A DNA stretch of 41,025 nucleotides from Chloroflexota bacterium (GTDB lineage Bacteria > Chloroflexota > Dehalococcoidia > Lucifugimonadales > UBA3495), in NCBI GenBank assembly GCA_002710215.1, contig PAJQ01000069.1, forward strand, positions 1-41,025, given 5' to 3'. This document shows, piece by piece, positions 1-7,013 of this stretch. The translations under genes were made by a program, and so were the position numbers. A model generated the notes under the pieces. The model saw only the letters and a program-made list of their open reading frames with translations. It had not been told where the DNA came from and made no database searches. Positions within the stretch are counted from its first letter, which is position 1. Every line of letters starts with the position of its first letter.

Positions 1-42
1 CACTACTTCACAACTTCCCATCGGGAAAAACCTGCAAAGTCG

Positions 43-143
43 TCAACTTTCTCGATAGAAACTCGAGCACTACTAACGCCAAAGATGAGAAAAGTCGAGA
101 CGAAGTTGAGAACCAAGTCATGAAAAGTCGCAAGGAAGTTGAG
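43..143. repeat. degenerate direct and inverted repeats at the left edge
   Basis: Two 22-base copies (89-110 and 122-143) match at 19 of 22 positions and are spaced 33 bases apart. Each reads GAAAAGTCG, a variable block, then GAAGTTGAG. A shorter copy in the opposite orientation lies at 43-55 (TCAACTTTCTCGA) and could pair with the first copy as a stem-loop. No convincing gene covers this stretch. The repeats sit within mobile-element debris, so they may be the end of an insertion element or a protein-binding site; the role is unknown. Confidence 0.5.
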
Positions 144-276
144 GATCGGGCCTGAGCACCGGCCGGCATCCAGCTCCTGGCCAACCAGCGCGGCTACGCC
201 GGGGGGCCGACAATCCCCCTCCGGTCCGCTGGTCCACCCGCCGGTACTGCTACGGACACCCTGGTTCAAGGGTGTT

Positions 277-639
277 CTACGCCGAGACCCAGCCGTCCAA
301 CAGCTCGCCGATTTGTTTGCCTATCGACCGGGTCGTTGCCGCGTCGCCCGAGTCAAGCGCCGCACGGTGACCCCGGCGCAGGTCCCTCAACTTCGCGTCA
401 CGGTTGAAGATGGCCTCTACGAAAGGCCTGTGACTCGGTCCGTACCTGGTGGCCTGGCGCGTGAAGGTCGGCCTATTCCCGCTCGCTATCTCTTTGGACT
501 GGACCTCGAACTCCAACTCGCCTTGGTATGCAGCAACGGCGGCGGCGAACTCCGCCGGGAGTCCAGCAACGATGCCACATCCCCCTGATCTCTCCTCAAC
601 AAAAGTGTCCCACTTTTGCTGGTTGCCAACATACGCCGA
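277..639 (-). pseudogene. 5'-truncated ORF, unknown function
   Basis: The minus strand is open from a stop at 640-642 down to the stop at 277, about 120 codons, but has no ATG or GTG near its beginning. The only start-like codon is a TTG at 516. The frame looks coding: it has a run rich in acidic residues and Ala (EFAAAVAAYQGELEFEVQ), then a charged C-terminal half containing RDAKLRDLRRGHRAALD. It ends in GELLDGWVSA. Its 5' end runs into an istA remnant and an 8-base inverted repeat, so I infer that the front of the gene was lost in a rearrangement. I do not recognise the family. Confidence 0.4.
600..618. repeat. perfect short palindrome at a rearrangement point
   Basis: CAAAAGTG (600-607) and CACTTTTG (611-618) are perfect 8-base arms around TCC. 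The palindrome lies where the truncated minus-strand frame meets the istA remnant, so it may be part of an insertion-sequence end. No flanking target duplication was identified. Confidence 0.5.
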
Positions 640-816
640 CTATTTGGAGGTCTACTACAAAGGCCAGAAGGTGGAGCGCCTCGAGCGGGTGCGTGGAGAG
701 CAAAAGCCCGGATCGACTACCGGCACATCATCTGATTCCTGGTGCGCAAGCCCGGGGCCTTCGCCCGGTACCGGTGCCAACCGCTAGGAACGGCACCGGA
801 CCAGTCCCGGTTCCGA
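623..816 (+). pseudogene. decayed IS21-family istA transposase, C-terminal fragment
   Basis: Frame 623 onward reads LPTYADYLEVYYKGQKVE followed by RLERVRG, which resembles the segment after the DDE core of IS21 IstA transposases (typically VEVYYxG...L.R..G). The reading frame then shifts between about 690 and 708. Frame 709 continues RIDYRHII, a TGA stop, then FLVRKPGAFARYR, the familiar IstA string that normally has Trp where the stop lies. The fragment thus carries a frameshift and a probable TGG-to-TGA change. The N-terminal DNA-binding and catalytic parts and istB were not found. It is a dead relic. Assignment is from remembered family motifs, not from a search. Confidence 0.6.
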
Positions 817-1037
817 GACCATTAGACCAAACCGTTAGGCAGAAGTCTCGATCCGAATCCATCGATCTCCTGTGTCCGAGCCCCAGATCGTGAACTGACA
901 AACCAATCCCTCGTTTTTCATTTCTCGAGGTCATCTCAGAAATCCTGACACCGGTTTCTCGATGTTCGAATAGCCCAACTGTATAATTCTCTTAGTGCAT
1001 TGTTCTGTGTTGGTATCAAGGATAGTCGGAGGCCACA
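640..1037. other. gene-poor stretch before the recombinase
   Basis: After the istA relic fades near 816 I see no convincing coding frame, tRNA or terminator up to 1037. A TATAAT at 982-987 could be a -10 element for the recombinase, but no good -35 hexamer lies at the right distance upstream. A GGAGG sequence just before 1038 serves as the ribosome binding site. Confidence 0.4.
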
Positions 1038-2609
1038 ATGACTAAGCTTCGCTTGGTAGCGGTCATGCGCCTGTCTAGTAAGGCCCAAATCAGAGGGCAT
1101 GGCAAGGAACGTCAAGAAGAAGATGAAATAAAGGACTATGTAGATGAGCTGGATGCTTGCATTACTGACACCTGGTTTGTAGCAGAGCGGGCAACTATAT
1201 TTGACAGGCCCCATTTCGAAGCGCTTTTGACGCAAGGAATCTCTATGCGCCGCCAAGGTACCATTGACGGACTAATATTGGGATCGGTTGACCGGTTGTC
1301 CCGAGACCCGTTCGATGGCGGAGCAGTATGCCGAGACGCGCTTAGGGCCGGACTCAGGCTATTCTTCGCCGAGGATAGGCTTGATGCTTTCCGAGAAGAG
1401 GATCAAGTCAATATAATCAGTCACCTAGTAGCGTCTCGGAAATACGCTCAAAGACTAAAAGCCCAGACAATGCCAGCTAGAAAGGCCAGAGCTCGCGTTG
1501 GGAAGATACCGAATGGGCAAGTCCGTTGGCCATTTGATTACGATTCGTCCCGCGGTAAGGCTTCGCCGAACCCAGAGCGGGCTCGTTGGGTCCAGAAATG
1601 GTATCAAGAGTTGAGAAACGGTGGATCGTTGGGGTCCATCAAGAAGACGATGGAGCAGGCAAAAATCCCCGCGCCGAAAGGCGGTACTACTTGGAGCCGT
1701 TCGACCATTAGGCGTATCTTATCTGACCCGGCAATAAAGGGAGACTTTACGTATGGATTCGAAAGAATGGAAGCCCGAGAGTATTGGGAACCTTCCCGGA
1801 GGGTTCCTTCAGAGCCGGTGTTGATATATTCCGATAAGACGGACGCAATCTTAGAAGTCGAAGAATGGGACTATGTCCAGATGGTCCTTGGAAGAAATAA
1901 AGAGTACTCTCGCCGAAACACACAGTATGACTATTCACCATTGAAGGGGCTAGTAATATGCCCGTGTGGGCGCAAGGTGGGCGCGTACACACACCGCAAG
2001 AGTGGGATCGGTTATTTTCGCTGCGGTACCTGCCGCAACGGGGATGTGAGCACCCAGAAACTTTGGGACTCTGTTCGTGATTGGTTAGAATCTTGCATCT
2101 CCTCATACAATGTATTTGCCGCTTTGGTTTCAAACGGAATGGAGGCACCGGACTCAATTGGGCAGATCGAAAAACAGGTAGCCGAGGATGTAGCGGAGAT
2201 CGAGGTGATCAACGAGTCGATTACCCGGGCGATTCGAATGGGTGTACGTCTGAGTAGTTACGAGGACCGTTTTGAAAGCATCATCCAGGAGTTGGAAGTC
2301 CGTCTGGCTCAGGTACAAGCGAGTCTGGCAGTGCGGCAGAATGTGCTTAATGATCGGAAAGAAAGGGAGGCAGCGGTTCTCACCCTCGAATCGACGATTA
2401 ACGCATTTCGGGCTCGGCTACCGTCCGTTACAGATTCCGAGTGGCGTCAGCTATTGCTTGATTTGGGGTTGACCGCAGTGATCAAACCCAGGAGTAAAGC
2501 GGATATTATGGTCAGCGTTAGACTCTCGACACTAATAAATCAGCGGATCGAGCAACCTGTGGCCCAGACCGGGCAAATTCTTGGTGGGGTTATGTACCTT
2601 CATTCTTAA
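1038..2609 (+). CDS. large serine recombinase (site-specific integrase)
   Basis: This 523-residue protein should cut and rejoin DNA at attachment sites through a phosphoserine link. The resolvase-type catalytic domain covers about residues 1-150. The nucleophile lies in MRLSSKAQ (S13 or S14), and the arginine motif reads GSVDRLSRDP. A recombinase domain follows (about 150-270), including the helix-like STIRRILSDPAIKGDF. Next come a zinc ribbon (C308, C310, C329, C332) and a charged coiled-coil-like segment at about 375-460. Length and order match large serine integrases. The ATG follows a GGAGG at good spacing. The stop codon (2607-2609) abuts interrupted comM sequence, as expected for an integrase beside its own attachment site. 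Base composition looks more A+T-rich than neighbouring genes, consistent with acquisition. No excisionase candidate is visible. Confidence 0.93.
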   Translation: MTKLRLVAVMRLSSKAQIRGHGKERQEEDEIKDYVDELDACITDTWFVAERATIFDRPHFEALLTQGISMRRQGTIDGLILGSVDRLSRDPFDGGAVCRDALRAGLRLFFAEDRLDAFREEDQVNIISHLVASRKYAQRLKAQTMPARKARARVGKIPNGQVRWPFDYDSSRGKASPNPERARWVQKWYQELRNGGSLGSIKKTMEQAKIPAPKGGTTWSRSTIRRILSDPAIKGDFTYGFERMEAREYWEPSRRVPSEPVLIYSDKTDAILEVEEWDYVQMVLGRNKEYSRRNTQYDYSPLKGLVICPCGRKVGAYTHRKSGIGYFRCGTCRNGDVSTQKLWDSVRDWLESCISSYNVFAALVSNGMEAPDSIGQIEKQVAEDVAEIEVINESITRAIRMGVRLSSYEDRFESIIQELEVRLAQVQASLAVRQNVLNDRKEREAAVLTLESTINAFRARLPSVTDSEWRQLLLDLGLTAVIKPRSKADIMVSVRLSTLINQRIEQPVAQTGQILGGVMYLHS

Positions 2610-2700
2610 AGGCCGGCAATCCCGGCGATATGTCTACTTCAGCCTGAACGATGTAGCCATCGAGGCCCAGCACCGCGCAGGTTTGGGCTGTTGCAAGCAT
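2590..2700 (-). pseudogene. comM: 5' end of comM/yifB (Mg-chelatase-like AAA ATPase), interrupted
   Basis: Reading from the ATG at 2698-2700, the minus strand encodes MLATAQTCAVLGLDG followed by YIVQAEVDISPGLPAF, which closely resembles the N-terminus of the ComM/YifB family (MLARV.S..L.GIDG..V.VEVDISPGLPAF). After Phe31 (codon 2608-2610) the similarity stops; five unrelated residues and a TAA at 2590 follow. That break coincides with the last bases of the recombinase gene. A GGAG at 2709-2712 is a good ribosome binding site. ComM is a branch-migration helicase that aids natural transformation; the rest of it is not in the window. I infer integration of the serine-recombinase element into codon ~31 of comM. 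The start lies 36 bases after the aldolase stop, so the two genes may have been co-transcribed. Confidence 0.8.
2600..2630. other. probable attachment-site junction (attL/attR half)
   Basis: Recombinase sequence (left) and comM sequence (right) meet at about 2605-2612. Serine-integrase att cores are short, so the exact crossover dinucleotide cannot be read from one end. The comM side contains GGCCGGCAATCCCGGCGAT, which has partial dyad symmetry. The partner junction must lie left of position 1. Confidence 0.6.
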
Positions 2701-2736
2701 GGGAGCAACTCCGGGTGATTCTTTGGTTGCGCCTTC

Positions 2737-3510
2737 TTAAAGGTCCTTGCTTACTCGGTCAACATAATGAAGCCAGACGCCGTTGTTAACCGGCGCCGGA
2801 GACCCGCCGAACAACTCGGCGAGATGGGGCAGTTCATGTATCGGAGGCCGGTTGTCGCTCTCGGCGATCAGATTCTCGGGTATTTGGGCATGGTTCGGAC
2901 CCGCCGCGCAGTAGGCGTACCAGTTCATCCTCGCCTGCTCTTCCAACTGGAACATGTTCATCACAGACTGGATAAGGTCCTTGCCCACGGTGGCGGCCCC
3001 ATGACCCAGCAGGAGCACGGCAGGTGCGTCTCCCAAAGATTCGGCTACTTCCGTGCCGTCCTCGTCGGTCAGGATGAGTTTGTTGTGGGGATACACCGGC
3101 AGAGGGTGGCGGACCAAGTCGATCCCCTCCGGGCACATGGGCACCAGGGTCTTCTGGAGAACGCTCATAACCACGGTGTAGCGAGGGTGAACGTGGACTA
3201 TGGACTGCACTTCGGGCCTGGCCCGGTAGATGCAGGAGTGCATCTTAATCTCGTAGCAGGGCGTCAGCCCGGCTGGACCTTCGACCTGGCTTCCGTTTAA
3301 GTCGCAGACGACCATTTCGTGGGGCAGCACCCGGGACAAGACGTCGATGGCGTAGCCCCGGCCTTTGACCGCGAACCTGCCCGAGTCGGAAGGGAGTCTC
3401 ATGCTGGCGTGGCCCAAGGATGCGGTGGCTCCGGTCGTCAAGCCCATCTCGGAAAGTATCCTGTTGGCCACGGCTACCTGGTATTTGACGTCTTCCAACT
3501 CCGTCGGCAT
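2737..3510 (-). CDS. class II aldolase/adducin family protein
   Basis: This 257-residue protein belongs to the family that includes L-fuculose- and L-ribulose-phosphate aldolases or epimerases: zinc-dependent enzymes that cleave or rearrange sugar phosphates in the cytosol. The catalytic glutamate fits E87 (in CYEIKMH). The zinc-binding histidines fit H106 and H108 (in VHVHPRY) and H170 (in LLGHGAATVG). Length is normal for a stand-alone family member (about 210-270). GAGGAG just upstream on the minus strand supports the ATG at 3510. The substrate cannot be told from sequence; many genomes carry several such genes for degrading sugars or aromatic-derived acids. It lies last before the interrupted comM in a minus-strand run. 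Confidence 0.88.
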   Translation of the reverse strand: MPTELEDVKYQVAVANRILSEMGLTTGATASLGHASMRLPSDSGRFAVKGRGYAIDVLSRVLPHEMVVCDLNGSQVEGPAGLTPCYEIKMHSCIYRARPEVQSIVHVHPRYTVVMSVLQKTLVPMCPEGIDLVRHPLPVYPHNKLILTDEDGTEVAESLGDAPAVLLLGHGAATVGKDLIQSVMNMFQLEEQARMNWYAYCAAGPNHAQIPENLIAESDNRPPIHELPHLAELFGGSPAPVNNGVWLHYVDRVSKDL

Positions 3511-3590
3511 GGCATGCGCTCCTCACGGCTACATCTGGAAAAGGGGTGCCTTGATGCGAGGCTTACTATACGGGAAGTTGGGCGGTTAAT

Positions 3591-4415
3591 CTATGGTGTG
3601 GCGACAGTAACCACGGTAAGGTCGTTGGCGGCGGAGATTGGGCCTGGGTAATGAAGCCTGGCATCGTCGATCAATGGCTGGGTATCGGCGCTGAAGGGGG
3701 AATCTATGTGGGTTATCACCAATTCGGCAACCCCGGCTTGGGCGGCTACCCTCGCGGCCTCTCCGGCGCTGGAGTGGCCCCGGCTGTTAGCCAGTTTTTG
3801 GTCTTTGTCTGTGCAGAAGGCTTCATGAATCAATAACCGGGCCCCCTGGGACGCTTCGGCAACGCTGGGGCTAAAACGGGTGTCGCCCGAGAACACCACG
3901 GACACTCCGTTGGACTCTATCTTCCAACCGACGGCGCCAGGTATGTGGTCCGCGGGGAAAGTGCTGGCGAGGGTGTTGGGGCCCAGGGTGATCCATTTCC
4001 CGTTGTCCACGGCGGTCCAGCCCAGGAATTGGCTGCCATCCGCGAAATAAGCCCCTTCCTCGTCCACCGAAGGGACGTTCAGTTGAGTCGCCAAGCAGAC
4101 CTTCCCCAGCCGGTCCAGGGCTTCGCTGGTACTGAAGACTCGGAGTGGCGCAGCATTCGCATCGATTCGGCGGCGCTGATCCGAAATGAAGGGGATGCCG
4201 CCCATGTGGTCGCCATGGTGGTGGGTGAGCAGCACCTGATTGAATTGGCTTGCCAGCATGCCCACAGCGGCGCCTTGACGCATGACCGAGTTACCGGAGC
4301 TGGAATCCAGCAGCAGCCTGGTGCCGTCGGCGCAGTCGACGACGATGGCGGTGTGGGCTCGATAAATGCAGTTCCCGGCTCCCGTGCCGAGAAACGTGAT
4401 AGTTATATCTGGCAA
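3591..4415 (-). CDS. metallo-beta-lactamase-fold hydrolase, RNase Z/AtsA-like
   Basis: The 274-residue protein begins ITFLGTGAGN, as RNase Z and AtsA-type hydrolases do, and has the di-metal motif THHHGDHMGG (H65, H67, D69, H70). Further ligand candidates are the His in FPADHIPG, the Asp in FSGDTRFS and the His in VITHID. The strings LLIHEAF and GHSSAGEAARVAAQAG also resemble RNase Z. The flexible tRNA-binding arm of true RNase Z is not obvious, so it could act on RNA, on a sulfate or phosphate ester, or on another small ester. It starts 22 bases after the stop of the TRAX-like gene, which suggests co-transcription. Family confidence is high and substrate confidence low. Confidence 0.85.
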   Translation of the reverse strand: MPDITITFLGTGAGNCIYRAHTAIVVDCADGTRLLLDSSSGNSVMRQGAAVGMLASQFNQVLLTHHHGDHMGGIPFISDQRRRIDANAAPLRVFSTSEALDRLGKVCLATQLNVPSVDEEGAYFADGSQFLGWTAVDNGKWITLGPNTLASTFPADHIPGAVGWKIESNGVSVVFSGDTRFSPSVAEASQGARLLIHEAFCTDKDQKLANSRGHSSAGEAARVAAQAGVAELVITHIDSPFSADTQPLIDDARLHYPGPISAANDLTVVTVATP

Positions 4416-4437
4416 TGCTGATCTCCCAAGGTAATAC

Positions 4438-5082
4438 TTATGGCTGGGACTCCTGCCATTCGGCCATCCTGAGCTCTAGTTTGTGTTGGCGTAGAGCCAT
4501 GGTCAGGTCGCCACGGGTGCGCTCCAATACTCCCCGCATCATGTCGGTGCTGTGGCGGAGGCCTGCGGTCACGCCCTCGGGGAAGTCCACGGTGACTAAC
4601 AGGCTGTAAATCTCGTCCATAACGTCCATCAATTCTTGGCAACGGTCGAAGGAGTCTCGCCGCAGGGAGTCCAGGATATAACGCCGTAACTCTCCGATGA
4701 CTTCAGCTAGACCGTTAAGGTACGCTGGGGGGTCGATGCCCAGGTCTTCCGGTTGGGGGATGGTCCCGCCGGATATCACGGCGTAGGTGACGTTGGCCTC
4801 GGCGAACTCCTTGCGGGCGTCGGACATGAAGGGCGCGAAGTAAATCTCCGGGGTGTCTTGACGGAACGTCTCGGCGTCTTCAAGCCGCGCCCTGCCCTGG
4901 GCGATGAGCCTGTCAGCCTCTTCCAAGTCCCCCCGGTGCACAGCCCGGATAGCGTTGGCCGAGAACCGTATCACCTCCCGGGATATGGGTAGGGCCTGTT
5001 CCCGGGAACGGTTCCGAACAGTTAGGCGCTCAATGGCCTTGGAGACGACATCCCCCAAGGCCGGCTCATAAGACGAAGGCAT
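4438..5082 (-). CDS. translin/TRAX family protein (putative RNase)
   Basis: The 214-residue, almost wholly helical protein resembles archaeal and bacterial translin-family members. Recognisable segments are SREVIRFSANAIRAVHRGDL (35-54), YLNGLAEVIGELRRYI (121-136) and VDFPEGVTAGLRHSTD followed by MMRGVLERTRGDLTMA. In eukaryotes translin and TRAX form C3PO, an octameric RNase whose active residues lie in TRAX. By eye, E92 and E95 (KEFAEA) and D156 (VMDEIY) line up with TRAX acidic residues, so this may be a TRAX-like nuclease rather than only an RNA binder. The start overlaps the thiE stop by one base (TAATG), implying translational coupling. Translin homologues are uncommon in bacteria. The family call is from memory of the motifs. 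Confidence 0.8.
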   Translation of the reverse strand: MPSSYEPALGDVVSKAIERLTVRNRSREQALPISREVIRFSANAIRAVHRGDLEEADRLIAQGRARLEDAETFRQDTPEIYFAPFMSDARKEFAEANVTYAVISGGTIPQPEDLGIDPPAYLNGLAEVIGELRRYILDSLRRDSFDRCQELMDVMDEIYSLLVTVDFPEGVTAGLRHSTDMMRGVLERTRGDLTMALRQHKLELRMAEWQESQP

Positions 5083-6068
5083 TAAACTCTTCCTCCGGCC
5101 AGCCTGATAGCTTCCACCATGGCGCTGGCGGCCGCTTCAGGATCGGCGGCCGACGCCACGGCAGCGGTCACACAAATCGCGTCGGCTCCGGCTTCCACCA
5201 CGGGGGCCACGTTGTCGATGTTGATCCCTCCGATGGCAACCAACGGAACTTTGGCCAGCTCCCGGGCCCGGCGCAACGGCTCAACACCCTGCGGGGGCCG
5301 GCCCACTCCTTTGGTGGTAGTTCGATAGATGGCGCCGAAGGCCACGTGATCGGCGCCCATCTCCTGAGACTCAACCAGCTGGTCAAACTCCCGATTCGAC
5401 CGCCCCAACACTTGGTGCGGAGCCAGTACTTTGCGTACCTGGTCCACCGGCATATCGGTCTGGCCCACGTGAACTCCCGCCGAACCGACGGTGGCGCCCA
5501 GGTCCACGTGGTCGTTAACGATCAACATCACGTCGTTTTTCTGGCACAACTGCTGCAACGGCGTGGCTAGGGTCAAAATCTCCCCCTTGTCCCGGAGCTT
5601 GTCCCGGAGTTGAAGCATCGCCGCACCGCCCCGGACCGCCGCTATGGCTATGTCCACGGGATCTCTACCGCCGGTCACCTGGGGGTCGATGATCACGTAC
5701 AGTCCCCGGATCTTGTCCGCCTGGACCAGGCGAAGGGCGGCGCCCAGACCGGCGATTAGGGCCGCTAGAGTTTCGGACAGGGCCTGGTCCATCTCGGAGT
5801 TGACCGGTCCTCCGGTCCCCTGTCCCGTTACCACCGTTAGCAACTCCCGTGATGTCGTGACCAGCGTCAGCGCTTCGGGGAGGCTCAATTCGGACGTTTC
5901 TACCGATGGAGCGGCGGACATTCGGGACAGCAGCACCAGCACCAAGTTGCGTAAGCGGTGCAGAGCCTCGGAGGCGGCGGGAGTGCTCGGACACTGTTCG
6001 GCGACGGTGTACAAGCAATGCACCATGGAGTTGTAACAGTTTTCCGGCAGGGTGTTTGAGGTTGTCAT
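5082..6068 (-). CDS. thiE: thiamine-phosphate synthase with unusual N-terminal extension
   Basis: Residues ~120-328 form a ThiE TIM barrel, which joins HMP-pyrophosphate and thiazole-phosphate into thiamine phosphate. Motifs present are GLYVIIDP, MLQLRDK, LIVNDHVDLGA, GVHVGQTDMP, GADHVAFGAIYRTTTK and VAIGGINIDN. The usual GxSTH is replaced by GRSNR, a possible change in the phosphate-binding region. The first ~115 residues are an extra helical, Ser/Thr/Leu-rich domain. It lacks the DANLNRAREGLRV-type motif of the ThiD2 domain sometimes fused to ThiE, so I do not recognise it. The gene overlaps its neighbours on both sides: ATGA with the FmdB gene upstream and TAATG with the TRAX-like gene downstream. 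Confidence 0.88.
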   Translation of the reverse strand: MTTSNTLPENCYNSMVHCLYTVAEQCPSTPAASEALHRLRNLVLVLLSRMSAAPSVETSELSLPEALTLVTTSRELLTVVTGQGTGGPVNSEMDQALSETLAALIAGLGAALRLVQADKIRGLYVIIDPQVTGGRDPVDIAIAAVRGGAAMLQLRDKLRDKGEILTLATPLQQLCQKNDVMLIVNDHVDLGATVGSAGVHVGQTDMPVDQVRKVLAPHQVLGRSNREFDQLVESQEMGADHVAFGAIYRTTTKGVGRPPQGVEPLRRARELAKVPLVAIGGINIDNVAPVVEAGADAICVTAAVASAADPEAAASAMVEAIRLAGGRV

Positions 6069-6406
6069 ATATCTATCCCCTTGGGAACTTGACCATCCCG
6101 GGCAGCGTCAATGGTTTCCCGGACCGATTGAGGTAACTCCACACCGTGACGGGAGAAGCTCTCCTCCACGTTGCGTCCGATGTTGCGGGGGTCGCGGTAG
6201 TAGTCCGTCCCGGCTGCAGACTGTCCTGACGGAGAGTTTTGATGCACGGAAGCCGCTGTCTTCCCTAAAGCAAAAGAGGACATTCGGCGTTGCATCTCAT
6301 TGCTTTGACAATGCTGGCAGGCGGGCTCCAGGTCAACGCCGATGGACCTGACAAAAAATGAGGATACTCCGCCGCAAGACTGACATCGGTATTCGTAGAT
6401 CGGCAT
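6065..6406 (-). CDS. FmdB-family zinc-ribbon protein 1
   Basis: The 113-residue protein begins MPIYEYRCQSCGG and has a second pair in CQHCQSNEMQRRMSSF, the hallmark CxxC...CxxC ribbon of the FmdB/CxxC_CXXC_SSSS family. The remaining ~70 residues are polar and probably flexible or helical. FmdB proteins were named as putative regulators of formamidase operons, but most have no known role. The stop overlaps the thiE start (ATGA), so it is translated with thiE. It resembles the protein at 6546-6863, pointing to an ancient duplication. Confidence 0.85.
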   Translation of the reverse strand: MPIYEYRCQSCGGVSSFFVRSIGVDLEPACQHCQSNEMQRRMSSFALGKTAASVHQNSPSGQSAAGTDYYRDPRNIGRNVEESFSRHGVELPQSVRETIDAARDGQVPKGIDI

Positions 6407-6545
6407 CGTCTGGTTTGGTTCTCCCCGCCTTGGATTTAATGAGAACCGGCTGATTGGATCTTGCAGGTATTAGCCGTCAGAGGGGCGAATCAACGAACCG
6501 TGGATTCCCCAAGTCATTAACAATCTAGGTCATGAGAGAACGCGA

Positions 6546-6863
6546 CTAGGAATCAGTGGTCCATTCCTTACGCATCTGATTGAAATCCGAGGTGACTTGG
6601 CCGCCCATCTCGTGTTTGATCCGGCCCATATAGTTGTCAATGCTTTGATGGCTGTCTTCGTCCACGTCTCGCGAGGTCTCTCCGCTGGGAACCCAGTTCA
6701 AGCTATCGCCCCATGAGGCTCGAAACGAAAATCCCGAAATCAGTTTGCCCAGATTTCCGCTGCCGCAACCGGAGCATACCGGGTCGGCCTTCTTGGACCA
6801 GGAATATGACAGAACCGAGGTTACGCCCTGGCAATCTTGGCATCGGTAGTCGTGGATCGGCAT
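6546..6863 (-). CDS. FmdB-family zinc-ribbon protein 2
   Basis: The 105-residue paralogue of its neighbour starts MPIHDYRCQDCQGV and has a second ribbon pair in CSGCGSGNLGKLISGF. The C-terminal part is hydrophilic (NYMGRIKHEMGG) and may be helical. It is the first gene of the minus-strand run and starts 150 bases from the divergent polA start, so its promoter should lie in that gap. A gap of 139 bases separates it from the second FmdB gene, in which I see no terminator. Function is unknown. Confidence 0.82.
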   Translation of the reverse strand: MPIHDYRCQDCQGVTSVLSYSWSKKADPVCSGCGSGNLGKLISGFSFRASWGDSLNWVPSGETSRDVDEDSHQSIDNYMGRIKHEMGGQVTSDFNQMRKEWTTDS

Positions 6864-7013
6864 GAGGTTTGTCCTACGCTGAATCTCAAGAGCATTGTAG
6901 CATGGGCGGAGCTTAGCTTGAAGAGTGTCGCCTGGCCGAAGGCCCTACCCGGCCGGGTGTATAATGCAGCCGACCGGGCCCACACCATCCCACATGACGA
7001 CCGAGGTGCTGCC
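6864..7013. promoter_or_regulatory. divergent intergenic region with polA -10 candidate
   Basis: TATAAT at 6960-6965 sits 49 bases before the polA ATG in the correct orientation. No close match to TTGACA lies 16-18 bases upstream, so the promoter is tentative. The same gap must also drive the divergent FmdB gene at 6863. Confidence 0.4.

Noticed and set aside
3-269. Minus-strand open frame of 88 codons
   Set aside because: It reads through the repeat cluster, shows no family motif and looks like a chance frame.
780-870. Possible tRNA-like T-arm around GATCCGAATCC
   Set aside because: No matching acceptor, D-arm or anticodon stem could be paired.
1038-2609. Recombinase as an IS607-type or Tn3 resolvase
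   Set aside because: The 523-residue length with recombinase domain, zinc ribbon and coiled coil fits large serine integrases.
2767-3300. Plus-strand frame of 177 codons inside the aldolase gene
   Set aside because: It is antisense to a clear aldolase with all metal ligands; no independent motif is present.
4438-5082. TRAX-like protein as a transcriptional regulator or haloacid-type hydrolase
   Set aside because: The helical composition and motif order fit translin/TRAX better; no helix-turn-helix or HAD motif is seen.
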